Source of the DNA: Rhodococcus opacus
GTDB lineage: Bacteria; Actinomycetota; Actinomycetes; Mycobacteriales; Mycobacteriaceae
Reading direction: 5' to 3'
Assembly: GCF_012396235.1 (NCBI RefSeq)
Contig: NZ_JAAXPA010000002.1
Location: 364,726-428,725, forward strand
DNA: 64,000 bases
The notes beneath the pieces are model-generated. The model did not search any database, was not told where the DNA came from, and was given only the letters and a program-made list of their open reading frames with translations. Below are positions 18,537 to 26,129 of the stretch, piece after piece (the first letter of the stretch is position 1; every line of letters begins with the position of its first letter). Position numbers and translations under genes: made by a program.

Positions 18537-18562
18537 TGTGTAAAGAGGAAGTTAAATACACA
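18537..18562. promoter_or_regulatory. Inverted repeat upstream of the serine hydrolase
   Basis: TGTGTA and TACACA are separated by 14 AT-rich bases in an otherwise GC-rich region, 37 bp before ATG 18599. It could be an operator or contain the promoter. Confidence 0.35.
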
Positions 18563-18598
18563 TGTCGCTGACGTGAAAGACGATCGAGGGAAGTCGTT

Positions 18599-19807
18599 AT
18601 GACGACCACGACGCCGTGGCCGTTGACGGGCCACAGGGCACGGCCGCCCGCCGGAATGCTCGCGGACCGTCGCTTCGGGATGCTCGTCGACCAGTTCTTC
18701 CGACTCTTCCACGACAGCAGCCAGGGCGGCGGCGCGCTGGCCGTCTATCTCCACGGTGAACCGGTCGTCGACGTGTGGGCGGGATGGGCCAGCCGCGACA
18801 CGTTCTGGCAGGACGACACCGTCACCCTCACGTTCTCCACGGGCAAGGGCGTCGCGTCCACGGTGCTGCACCGGCTCGTGGGACGCGGGATCATCGACTA
18901 CGACACGCCGGTGGCGCAGTACTGGCCCGAGTTCGCCGCCGAGGGCAAGGACGAGATCACGGTGCGCGAACTGCTGTCGCACCGCGCCGGACTGCACCGG
19001 GTTCGTGGGCTCGTGCCCGGACCGCTGAGTCTGATGGACCATTCGCTGGTCAGTGCCGCACTGGCCGCGGCGACCCCGGATCAGCGGCGGCTGAAGGTCC
19101 CCGGATATCACGCGGTGACGTTCGGTTCGCTCGTCGCCGAACTGACGTCCCGCGCGGCCGGGAAACCCTTCACCGAACTGGTGCGCACCGAGGTCGCCGA
19201 ACCGCTCGGGGTGAAGGAGTTCTGGTACGAGGTGCCGCCGGCCGAGCGTGCCCGGATCGCGAGGACCTTCCCGCACATCAACCCGTTCGGCGTTCCGTGG
19301 GGAGCCACGTCGTTCGCGATGTCGCGGCTGCCCGGTCTGCGCAACCTCGCCGACGCGGGCATGCCCGCGGGTTTCGATGCCCTCGTCCGCAACCCCGCGA
19401 TCCACGACAGCGTGATGCCGGGATGGAACGGCGTGTTCAGTGCCCGCGCGCTGGCGCGGATGTACGGGGCGCTGGCGAACGGCGGAACCGTCGGCGGTGT
19501 GGAATTCCTCCCGCCGGACGTCGTGGCGCAACTGAGCCAGGTGCAGACGACGGCCCGCGACTACGTCCTGGGCATACAGATGAACTGGCGGCTCGGCTAC
19601 CACGCGGGAATGGTGGCACGCCGCAGGCAGCCGTCGAATACCTTCGGGCACTACGGCTTGGGTGGGTCGGGCGCGTTCGCCGACGCCGACAGCGGGCTGT
19701 CGATCGCCTTCGTCACCAACCGGCTCGGCAACATGCTGACCCCCATCGCCGACCTCCGCCTGCCGAAGCTCGGCTCGACGGCGCTCGCCATCGCCGAGCG
19801 GCTGTAG
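18599..19807 (+). CDS. Beta-lactamase-fold serine hydrolase/esterase (class C, EstB/LipE-like)
   Basis: 402 residues, penicillin-binding/beta-lactamase-fold. The nucleophile motif S-x-x-K is S80-T-G-K83 (FSTGKGVAS), followed by a Tyr region (IIDYDTPVAQYWPEF) and ELLSHRAGL, typical of the actinobacterial LipE/LipL-like esterases. GHYGLGGSGAFAD in the C-terminal part corresponds to the third active-site element. No signal peptide is seen, so it is probably an intracellular esterase rather than a beta-lactamase. Confidence 0.87.
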   Translation: MTTTTPWPLTGHRARPPAGMLADRRFGMLVDQFFRLFHDSSQGGGALAVYLHGEPVVDVWAGWASRDTFWQDDTVTLTFSTGKGVASTVLHRLVGRGIIDYDTPVAQYWPEFAAEGKDEITVRELLSHRAGLHRVRGLVPGPLSLMDHSLVSAALAAATPDQRRLKVPGYHAVTFGSLVAELTSRAAGKPFTELVRTEVAEPLGVKEFWYEVPPAERARIARTFPHINPFGVPWGATSFAMSRLPGLRNLADAGMPAGFDALVRNPAIHDSVMPGWNGVFSARALARMYGALANGGTVGGVEFLPPDVVAQLSQVQTTARDYVLGIQMNWRLGYHAGMVARRRQPSNTFGHYGLGGSGAFADADSGLSIAFVTNRLGNMLTPIADLRLPKLGSTALAIAERL

Positions 19808-19906
19808 CCGAGCAGTTCCGGCCGCCGGCGAACCAATTCGATTTCGACGCGCCGTTTTTCGATCGTCGCGAGCCGCAGGTCTGGAGAGCGGGGGACCGGT
19901 AGCATC

Positions 19907-20335
19907 GTGTCCGTGACCGACGCGACCGCCCACACCAGCCGTCCTGATCGGTTGCGTGTCCTCGTCTACAGCGACGATGCGAACACCCGCCAGAAGGTTG
20001 TGCTGGCGCTGGGGACGCGTCCGCACCCCGACCTTCCGGAGTTGGAATACGTCGAGGTGGCGACCGCGCCCGTGGTGATTCGGCAGATGGATGCCGGCGG
20101 TGTCGACCTGGCCGTTCTGGACGGGGAGGCGGTGCCCGCGGGCGGGATGGGGATCGCGAAGCAGTTGAAGGACGAGATCGACGACTGCCCCCCGATCCTG
20201 GTTCTGACCGGGCGCCCCGACGACGCCTGGCTGGCCACCTGGTCGCGGGCCGAGGCCGCGGTGCCGCATCCGCTCGACCCGATCCGGTTGTCCGAAGCGG
20301 TCATAGCGCTGCTGCGCACCCGCCGCTCAGCTTAG
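19907..20335 (+). CDS. Receiver-domain (response-regulator-like) protein, Rv3143 type
   Basis: 142 residues, a lone receiver fold without an output domain. The acidic pair is at D23/D24, the presumed phospho-acceptor at D72 (LAVLDGEA) and the Thr at T101 (LVLTGR). The invariant Lys of receivers is replaced by His121 (AVPHPLDP), so phosphorylation-driven switching may be lost. In M. tuberculosis a similar gene (Rv3143) sits just before nuoA, and the same order here, 218 bp upstream on the same strand, suggests a conserved association with complex I. A role in nuo regulation or assembly is inference. Confidence 0.75.
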   Translation: MSVTDATAHTSRPDRLRVLVYSDDANTRQKVVLALGTRPHPDLPELEYVEVATAPVVIRQMDAGGVDLAVLDGEAVPAGGMGIAKQLKDEIDDCPPILVLTGRPDDAWLATWSRAEAAVPHPLDPIRLSEAVIALLRTRRSA

Positions 20336-20553
20336 GCTCTCCTGACTCCGATTTCCGCCGCGTGAAGGTGCATCGAGCGCCTGTGCCGCAGGGGTTTTCC
20401 GTACTTCGAGATCGCCTGGAACTCGCACGGTCAAATCGACCGGGCTCGACGACTTCCCTTGTACGCTGTGGCATAACTCACAAGAGCGTAGCTTCGGAAA
20501 CGACCGTCCGGGAATCGGGCGGACAGGCTCGGGAAGAGGGGAGCTGAGACGGA

Positions 20554-20913
20554 TTGAATGTCTACGTGCCGATCCTCGTGCTCGGGGCGATTGCGGTCGC
20601 GTTCGCGGTCTTCTCCGTGATCGTGGCGAGGATCGTCGGTCCGAGGCGCTACAACCGTGCCAAGCTCGACGCCTACGAGTGCGGCATCGAGCCGACACTC
20701 TCGCCTCTGGGTGCGGGCCGCATCCCGGTGAAGTACTACCTGACGGCCATGCTCTTCATCATCTTCGACATCGAGATCGTGTTCCTCTATCCGTGGGCTG
20801 TTCATTTCGATGCTCTCGGTTTCTTCGGTCTCGGGGCCATGGCCCTGTTCATCTTCAACGTCTCCGTCGCCTACGCGTACGAGTGGCGGCGTGGCGGTCT
20901 CAGTTGGGACTGA
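20554..20913 (+). CDS. nuoA: NADH-quinone oxidoreductase subunit A
   Basis: 119 residues, three membrane helices, with the conserved loop KLDAYECGIEP that carries the exposed Cys of NuoA/ND3. It belongs to the membrane arm near the quinone site. The start is TTG 20554 (MNVYVPILVLG). It is the first gene of the 14-gene operon. The 218 bp before it must hold the main promoter; I see no strong consensus. Confidence 0.93.
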   Translation: MNVYVPILVLGAIAVAFAVFSVIVARIVGPRRYNRAKLDAYECGIEPTLSPLGAGRIPVKYYLTAMLFIIFDIEIVFLYPWAVHFDALGFFGLGAMALFIFNVSVAYAYEWRRGGLSWD

Positions 20914-20962
20914 TCGGTCCCGCCAGCGATCCAAAAGCTAAGTCGGAAGAGAAGAGTCGGAT

Positions 20963-21517
20963 ATGGGCATCGAGGAGAAGCTGCCGAGCGGCTTCCTGCT
21001 GACCACGGTCGAAGGGCTCGCGGGTTACGTCCGCAAGGGCTCGCTGTGGCCGGCGAGTTTCGGGCTCGCCTGTTGCGCGATCGAGATGATGGCGACCGCA
21101 GGCGGACGCTTCGACATCGCGCGTTTCGGCATGGAGGCGTTCCGGGCGTCGCCGCGGCAGGCGGACCTGATGATCGTGGCCGGCCGGGTGAGCCAGAAGA
21201 TGGCGCCGGTGCTGCGGCAGATCTACGACCAGATGGTCGAGCCGAAGTGGGTGCTGGCGATGGGCGTCTGCGCGTCGTCGGGCGGCATGTTCAACAACTA
21301 CGCGATCGTGCAGGGCGTCGACCACATCGTGCCGGTGGACATCTATCTGCCGGGGTGCCCGCCGAGGCCCGAGATGCTGCTGAACGCGATCCTCGCCCTG
21401 CACGAGAAGATCCAGCAGATGCCGCTCGGCGTTCATCGCGAGGAGGTGGCGCGGGCGGCGGAGCAGGCGGCGCTGGCCGCCACCCCCACCATCCAGATGA
21501 AGGGCCTTCTGAGATGA
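20963..21517 (+). CDS. nuoB: NADH-quinone oxidoreductase subunit B
   Basis: 184 residues; carries the N2 [4Fe-4S] cluster that reduces quinone. Cluster ligands are visible as the vicinal Cys pair in ACCAIEMM (C37, C38), MGVCASSGG and [11 protein letters not shown] 20963 follows a GA-rich SD. The end of nuoB is followed by 93 bp that contains the first copy of the nuo repeat before nuoC. Confidence 0.95.
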   Translation: MGIEEKLPSGFLLTTVEGLAGYVRKGSLWPASFGLACCAIEMMATAGGRFDIARFGMEAFRASPRQADLMIVAGRVSQKMAPVLRQIYDQMVEPKWVLAMGVCASSGGMFNNYAIVQGVDHIVPVDIYLPGCPPRPEMLLNAILALHEKIQQMPLGVHREEVARAAEQAALAATPTIQMKGLLR

Positions 21518-21563
21518 GTGGCGTGGATCGGTGGGCTGAGCCAGGTCGAGGAACCGAGATCCG

Positions 21564-21670
21564 GCGTCTGGGCCGTCCGGTCTGGACTGAGGAGCGAGGG
21601 AGCGTAGCGAGTGAGTGACGAGGGAAGGCCGGACGTAGAAGCCCAGACGCCCGCGAGCGAAGCGAGCCAT
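21564..21670 (+). repeat. Nuo operon hairpin repeat, copy 1 (nuoB/nuoC)
   Basis: Outer stem GCGTCTGGGC (21564-21573) with GCCCAGACGC (21641-21650), inner stem CGTCCG (21574-21579) with CGGACG (21630-21635), a 5-nt bulge TAGAA on the 3' side. The loop holds GAGGAG, GAGGGAG (21596-21602) and the GTG start of nuoC 8 nt later (21611). A conserved tail GCGAGCGAAGCGAGCC follows. The stem sequences differ in copies 2 and 3 but still pair, while the loop is nearly identical. Confidence 0.85.
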
Positions 21671-22348
21671 GTCCCCGCGAGCCATGTCCCAGAACAGATC
21701 GGTGTGCGCAAGGGGCTGTTCGGGGTGCGGGGTAGTGGGGATACGTCGGGGTATGGGCGGTTGGTGCGTCCGGTGTTGTTGCCGGGGAGTACGCCGCGGC
21801 CGTACGGCGGATATTTCGACGAGGTCGCGGATGGGCTGGGGGCGGCGTTGGCGGAGTCGGGTGTGGATTTCGAGGTGGCGATCGAGTCGGTTGTGGTGTT
21901 TCGGGGTGAGGTGACGTTCGGTGTGCGGCGGGAGTTTTTGCCGTTGGTGGCGCGGGCGTTGCGTGATGAGCCGGATCTGCGGTTCGAGATGTGTCTGGGT
22001 GTGAATGGTGTGCATTTCCCGCAGGATGCGGGCCGGGAGTTGCATGCGGTGTATCCGTTGTTGTCGATCACGCACAATCGTCGGATTCGTCTGGAGGTCG
22101 CGGCACCGGATGCGGATCCGCACATCCCGTCGTTGTACGAGGTGTATCCGACGAACGATTGGCACGAGCGGGAGACGTACGACTTCTTCGGGATCGTGTT
22201 CGATGGTCATCCGTCGTTGACCCGGATCGAGATGCCGGATGACTGGCCGGGTCATCCGCAGCGGAAGGACTATCCGCTCGGCGGCATTCCCGTCGAGTAC
22301 AAGGGCGCGGAGATCGCGCCGCCCGACGAGCGGCGGGGGTACAACTGA
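21611..22348 (+). CDS. nuoC: NADH-quinone oxidoreductase subunit C
   Basis: 245 residues of the peripheral arm connecting NuoB and NuoD. The conserved part starts at about residue 32 ([18 protein letters not shown]) and ends with [22 protein letters not shown] and [12 protein letters not shown]. The first ~28 codons, including the GTG start, lie inside or beside the repeat at 21564-21670 and have no counterpart I recognise. Codon choice in most of the gene favours G- and T-ending codons (TTG, GTG, CGG, GAT), unlike nuoA, nuoB and nuoF. The stop overlaps the nuoD ATG. Confidence 0.93.
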   Translation: MSDEGRPDVEAQTPASEASHVPASHVPEQIGVRKGLFGVRGSGDTSGYGRLVRPVLLPGSTPRPYGGYFDEVADGLGAALAESGVDFEVAIESVVVFRGEVTFGVRREFLPLVARALRDEPDLRFEMCLGVNGVHFPQDAGRELHAVYPLLSITHNRRIRLEVAAPDADPHIPSLYEVYPTNDWHERETYDFFGIVFDGHPSLTRIEMPDDWPGHPQRKDYPLGGIPVEYKGAEIAPPDERRGYN

Positions 22349-23664
22349 TGAGCGAGGACACGGTTTTCACTGTCGCGGGTCAGGACTGGGACGAGGTCGT
22401 CGATGCGGTGAAGGCGTCGTCGGGTGATGCGGGTTCGGAGGGCGCCGAGGAGCGGATCGTCGTCAATATGGGTCCGCAGCATCCGTCGACGCACGGGGTG
22501 TTGCGGCTCATCTTGGAGATCGAGGGTGAGACGGTCACGGAGGCCCGGTGCGGTATCGGTTATCTGCATACGGGGATCGAGAAGAATCTCGAGTACCGGA
22601 CGTGGACGCAGGGCGTGACGTTCGTGACGCGGATGGATTACCTGTCGCCGTTCTTCAACGAGACGGCGTATTGCCTCGGCGTGGAGAAGATGCTCGACAT
22701 CACGGATCAGGTGCCGGAGCGGGCGAGCGTCATCCGGGTCATGTTGATGGAGCTCAACCGCATCTCCTCGCATCTGGTGGCGTTGGCCACGGGTGGTATG
22801 GAGCTGGGGGCGGTCACGGCGATGCTGTTCGGTTTCCGGGAACGCGAGCTGGTTCTGGACGTGTTCGAGATGATCACGGGACTGCGCATGAATCACGCGT
22901 ACATCCGGCCGGGCGGTTTGTCGCAGGACCTGCCGGAGGGTGCCGTGGAGAAGGTGCGCGAGTTGCTCACGTTGATGCCGGAACGGCTGCGGGACATGGA
23001 GAATCTTCTCAACGACAACCGCATCTGGAAGGGGCGCACGCAGGGCATCGGGTATCTCGACCTCACGGGGTGCATGGCGCTCGGCATCACGGGTCCGATG
23101 CTGCGTGCGACGGGTCTGCCGCACGATCTGCGCAAGTCGCAGCCGTATTGCGGTTACGAGAATTACGAGTTCGACGTCAGCACCGACACGGGGTGTGACG
23201 CGTATGGCCGCTACCTGATCCGGGTCGACGAGATGAAGGAGTCGCTGAAGATCGTCGAGCAGTGCCTCGACAAGTTGCGGCCGGGCCCGATCATGGCGGA
23301 GGACAAGAAGATCGCGTGGCCGGCGGATCTGACATTGGGCCCCGACGGTCTGGGCAATTCGCCCGGGCACGTCCGCGAGATCATGGATTCGTCGATGGAG
23401 TCGCTGATCCATCACTTCAAGTTGGTGACGGAGGGTTTCCGGGTGCCGCCGGGTCAGGTGTATGTGGCGGTGGAGTCGCCGCGGGGTGAGCTCGGTGTGC
23501 ACATGGTGAGCGACGGCGGCACCCGCCCGTACCGGGTGCATTTCCGGGATCCGTCGTTCACGAACCTGCAGTCGGTGGCGGCCACGTGTGAGGGCGGCAT
23601 GGTTGCGGATGTCATTGCGGCGGTCGCGAGCATCGATCCGGTGATGGGGGGCGTGGACCGATGA
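22348..23664 (+). CDS. nuoD: NADH-quinone oxidoreductase subunit D
   Basis: 438 residues. This is the 49-kDa-type subunit forming the quinone pocket with NuoB, with [15 protein letters not shown] (the quinone-contacting His loop), [13 protein letters not shown] and IGYLDLTG visible. It overlaps nuoC by one base (ATGA type), implying coupled translation. Like nuoC it uses many G/T-ending codons. It is followed by 67 bp before nuoE containing repeat copy 2. Confidence 0.95.
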   Translation: MSEDTVFTVAGQDWDEVVDAVKASSGDAGSEGAEERIVVNMGPQHPSTHGVLRLILEIEGETVTEARCGIGYLHTGIEKNLEYRTWTQGVTFVTRMDYLSPFFNETAYCLGVEKMLDITDQVPERASVIRVMLMELNRISSHLVALATGGMELGAVTAMLFGFRERELVLDVFEMITGLRMNHAYIRPGGLSQDLPEGAVEKVRELLTLMPERLRDMENLLNDNRIWKGRTQGIGYLDLTGCMALGITGPMLRATGLPHDLRKSQPYCGYENYEFDVSTDTGCDAYGRYLIRVDEMKESLKIVEQCLDKLRPGPIMAEDKKIAWPADLTLGPDGLGNSPGHVREIMDSSMESLIHHFKLVTEGFRVPPGQVYVAVESPRGELGVHMVSDGGTRPYRVHFRDPSFTNLQSVAATCEGGMVADVIAAVASIDPVMGGVDR

Positions 23665-23683
23665 GGCCCCTGCCAAGGAGCTC

Positions 23684-23791
23684 GGTGTCTGGGCCGTGTG
23701 GTCTGGACCGAGGAGCGAGGGAGCGCAGCGAGTGAGTATCGAGGGAAGAGCGCACGACCAAGCCCAGGCACCCGCGAGCGCAGCGAGCCAA
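23684..23791 (+). repeat. Nuo operon hairpin repeat, copy 2 (nuoD/nuoE)
   Basis: Outer stem GGTGTCTGGGC (23684-23694) with GCCCAGGCACC (23762-23772), holding through one G-U wobble; inner stem CGTGTG (23695-23700) with CGCACG (23751-23756), also with one wobble; bulge ACCAA. The loop again has GAGGAG, GAGGGAG and the nuoE GTG (23732) 48 nt from the element start. The tail is GCGAGCGCAGCGAGCC. Confidence 0.85.
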
Positions 23792-24691
23792 AGCGCACAA
23801 GTCTTCATCGAGTTCGGGCCCCGGCCGGAGGAGCACGGGCTGCTGGTGCGGCCGGGTGCGCGTGAGGAGTATCCGCCGGAGGTCCGTGCGCGGCTGGACG
23901 CCGATGCCGACGTCGTCGTCGCGCGTTACCCGAATTCGCGTTCCGCGCTGCTACCGCTGCTGCATCTGGTGCAGGCGGAGGACGGATGCATCACGCCGGC
24001 GGGGATCGAGTTCTGTGCCGGCCGGCTCGGATTGACCGGCGCCGAGGTGGCCGCGGTGGCCACCTTCTACTCGATGTACCGGCGCGACCCGACGGGCGAC
24101 TACTACGTCGGAGTGTGCACCAACACGTTGTGCGCGATCATGGGCGGCGACGCGATCCTCGCCGCCCTGGAGGAGCACCTCGACCTGCCGCACGGGGGCA
24201 CGTCCGCGGACGGCAAGGTCACGCTGGAGCACATCGAGTGCAATGCGGCGTGCGATTACGCCCCGGTGGTGATGGTCAACTGGGAGTTCTTCGACAACCA
24301 GACCCCGGAGTCGGCTCGCTCACTCGTCGATTCCCTGCGTTCTGGTGAGCGGGTGTCGCCGAGTCGCGGCGCGACGCTGTGCACGTTCCGGGAGACCGCC
24401 CGCATTCTCGCCGGGTTCCCCGACGAGCGTCCCGGTGCGCTGGCGGAGGGCGGTACCGCGGGTGACGCCACACTGGCCGGCCTGCGCGTGGCGCACGAAC
24501 GGGGCATGGCGGCGCCGGATCCCGCGGAGACGTCGCTGATCCCGGAGCCGCCGTCGCGGGACACCGAGCCGGTCGCGGAGGAATCGGCGAAGGACCAGCC
24601 GTCGCCTGCCCCGTCCGCGACGGTGCCGCCGGATCGGTCCACCTCCGAGACGGATCCGGCGGCCACCGACCCGGGTCGAAAGGGAGACTGA
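23732..24691 (+). CDS. nuoE: NADH-quinone oxidoreductase subunit E (24-kDa type)
   Basis: 319 residues from GTG 23732. It binds the N1a [2Fe-2S] cluster through CTNTLC and ECNAAC, each with two Cys. The conserved core begins near residue 20 (VFIEFGPRPEE); the first ~18 codons come from repeat copy 2. A C-terminal extension of about 60 residues is rich in Pro/Ser/Thr/Glu (ending in DPGRKGD) and looks disordered; it makes this NuoE longer than the mycobacterial one. nuoF begins one base after the stop. Confidence 0.93.
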   Translation: MSIEGRAHDQAQAPASAASQSAQVFIEFGPRPEEHGLLVRPGAREEYPPEVRARLDADADVVVARYPNSRSALLPLLHLVQAEDGCITPAGIEFCAGRLGLTGAEVAAVATFYSMYRRDPTGDYYVGVCTNTLCAIMGGDAILAALEEHLDLPHGGTSADGKVTLEHIECNAACDYAPVVMVNWEFFDNQTPESARSLVDSLRSGERVSPSRGATLCTFRETARILAGFPDERPGALAEGGTAGDATLAGLRVAHERGMAAPDPAETSLIPEPPSRDTEPVAEESAKDQPSPAPSATVPPDRSTSETDPAATDPGRKGD

Positions 24692-24692
24692 C

Positions 24693-25991
24693 ATGCCGCT
24701 GACCCCTGTCCTCAGCCGCTACTGGGACGAGCCCGAGTCCTGGACCCTCGACACGTACCGTCGCCACGACGGGTACGAGGGCCTGCAGAAGGCGCTGCGC
24801 ATGGACCCGGACGAGGTCATCTCGACGGTCAAGGAGGCCGGACTGCGCGGTCGCGGTGGTGCCGGGTTCCCGACCGGGATGAAGTGGTCGTTCATTCCGC
24901 AGGGCGACGACAAGCCGCACTACCTCGTGGTCAATGCCGACGAGTCCGAACCGGGCACGTGCAAGGACATGCCGCTCCTGCTGGCCACGCCGCACGCGCT
25001 CGTCGAGGGCGTCATCATCGCGGCGTACGCGATCCGCGCCGGGCACGCCTTCATCTATGTGCGCGGCGAGGTGGTGCCGGTGCTGCGCCGGCTGCAGGCC
25101 GCGGTCGCGGAGGCGTATGCGGCGGGCTACCTCGGCAAGAACATCCTGGGCACCGGTTTCGACCTCGAACTGGTCGTGCACGCGGGTGCAGGGGCGTACA
25201 TCTGCGGGGAGGAGACGGCGCTGCTCGATTCGCTGGAGGGTCGCCGCGGCCAGCCTCGGTTGCGTCCGCCGTTCCCCGCGGTGGCCGGTCTCTACGCGTC
25301 ACCGACCGTCGTCAACAACGTCGAGTCGATTGCGAGCGTCCCGCCGATCATCGTGAACGGCATCGAGTGGTTCCGGTCGATGGGCAGCGAGAAGTCGCCC
25401 GGCTTCACCCTGTACTCCCTGTCCGGGCACGTGACGAAGCCCGGACAGTACGAGGCCCCGCTCGGAATCACCCTGCGGGAGTTGCTCGAGTACGCGGGTG
25501 GAGTCCGTGCCGGACACCGATTGAAGTTCTGGACCCCGGGCGGTTCCTCGACACCGATCTTCACCGACGAGCATCTCGACGTCGCGCTCGACTACGAGGG
25601 TGTCGGCGCCGCCGGATCGATGCTGGGCACCAAGGCCTTGCAGATCTTCGACGAGACCACGTGCGTGGTGCGTGCCGTGCTGCGCTGGACCGAGTTCTAT
25701 GCGCACGAGTCGTGCGGCAAGTGCACGCCCTGCCGGGAGGGCACCTATTGGCTGGTGCAGATCCTGGAGCGGCTCGAGCGAGGGGAGGGGACCGACGCCG
25801 ATCTGGAGAAGCTGCTCGACATCGCCGACAACATCCTCGGCAAGTCGTTCTGCGCTCTCGGTGACGGTGCGGCCAGTCCGATCATGTCCTCCATCAAGTA
25901 CTTCCGCGACGAATACCTTGCACACTTCGAGCAGGGTGGCTGTCCGTTCGACCCGCATCAGTCCACGCTCATGGCGGGAGTGCATGCATGA
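24693..25991 (+). CDS. nuoF: NADH-quinone oxidoreductase subunit F (NADH/FMN-binding)
   Basis: 432 residues, the NADH entry subunit. The NADH site [13 protein letters not shown], the FMN-site segment [14 protein letters not shown] and the N3 [4Fe-4S] motif [12 protein letters not shown] with a later Cys (FCALGDGA) are all present. ATG 24693 follows the nuoE stop with one base between. The next gap (76 bp) holds repeat copy 3. Confidence 0.96.
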   Translation: MPLTPVLSRYWDEPESWTLDTYRRHDGYEGLQKALRMDPDEVISTVKEAGLRGRGGAGFPTGMKWSFIPQGDDKPHYLVVNADESEPGTCKDMPLLLATPHALVEGVIIAAYAIRAGHAFIYVRGEVVPVLRRLQAAVAEAYAAGYLGKNILGTGFDLELVVHAGAGAYICGEETALLDSLEGRRGQPRLRPPFPAVAGLYASPTVVNNVESIASVPPIIVNGIEWFRSMGSEKSPGFTLYSLSGHVTKPGQYEAPLGITLRELLEYAGGVRAGHRLKFWTPGGSSTPIFTDEHLDVALDYEGVGAAGSMLGTKALQIFDETTCVVRAVLRWTEFYAHESCGKCTPCREGTYWLVQILERLERGEGTDADLEKLLDIADNILGKSFCALGDGAASPIMSSIKYFRDEYLAHFEQGGCPFDPHQSTLMAGVHA

Positions 25992-26019
25992 AGCCAGCGA
26001 GTGTAGCGAGCGATGTTTC

Positions 26020-26129
26020 GGCGCGGAGGCCGCGCGTTCTGGACCGAGGAGCGAGGGAGCGCAGCGAGTGAGCGATGAGGGAAGGGCGCGCGTGAAGGGC
26101 TCCGCGCCAGCGAGCATAGCGAGCCATGA
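26020..26129 (+). repeat. Nuo operon hairpin repeat, copy 3 (nuoF/nuoG)
   Basis: Outer stem GGCGCGGAGGC (26020-26030, one bulged G) with GCTCCGCGCC (26099-26108); inner stem CGCGCG (26031-26036) with CGCGCG (26087-26092); bulge TGAAGG. The loop repeats GAGGAG, GAGGGAG and a GTG (26068) 48 nt from the element start. The tail is GCGAGCATAGCGAGCC. A further tail-like half motif (AGCGAGTGTAGCGAGCGATG) lies just upstream at 25996-26015, overlapping no part of the hairpin. Confidence 0.85.
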
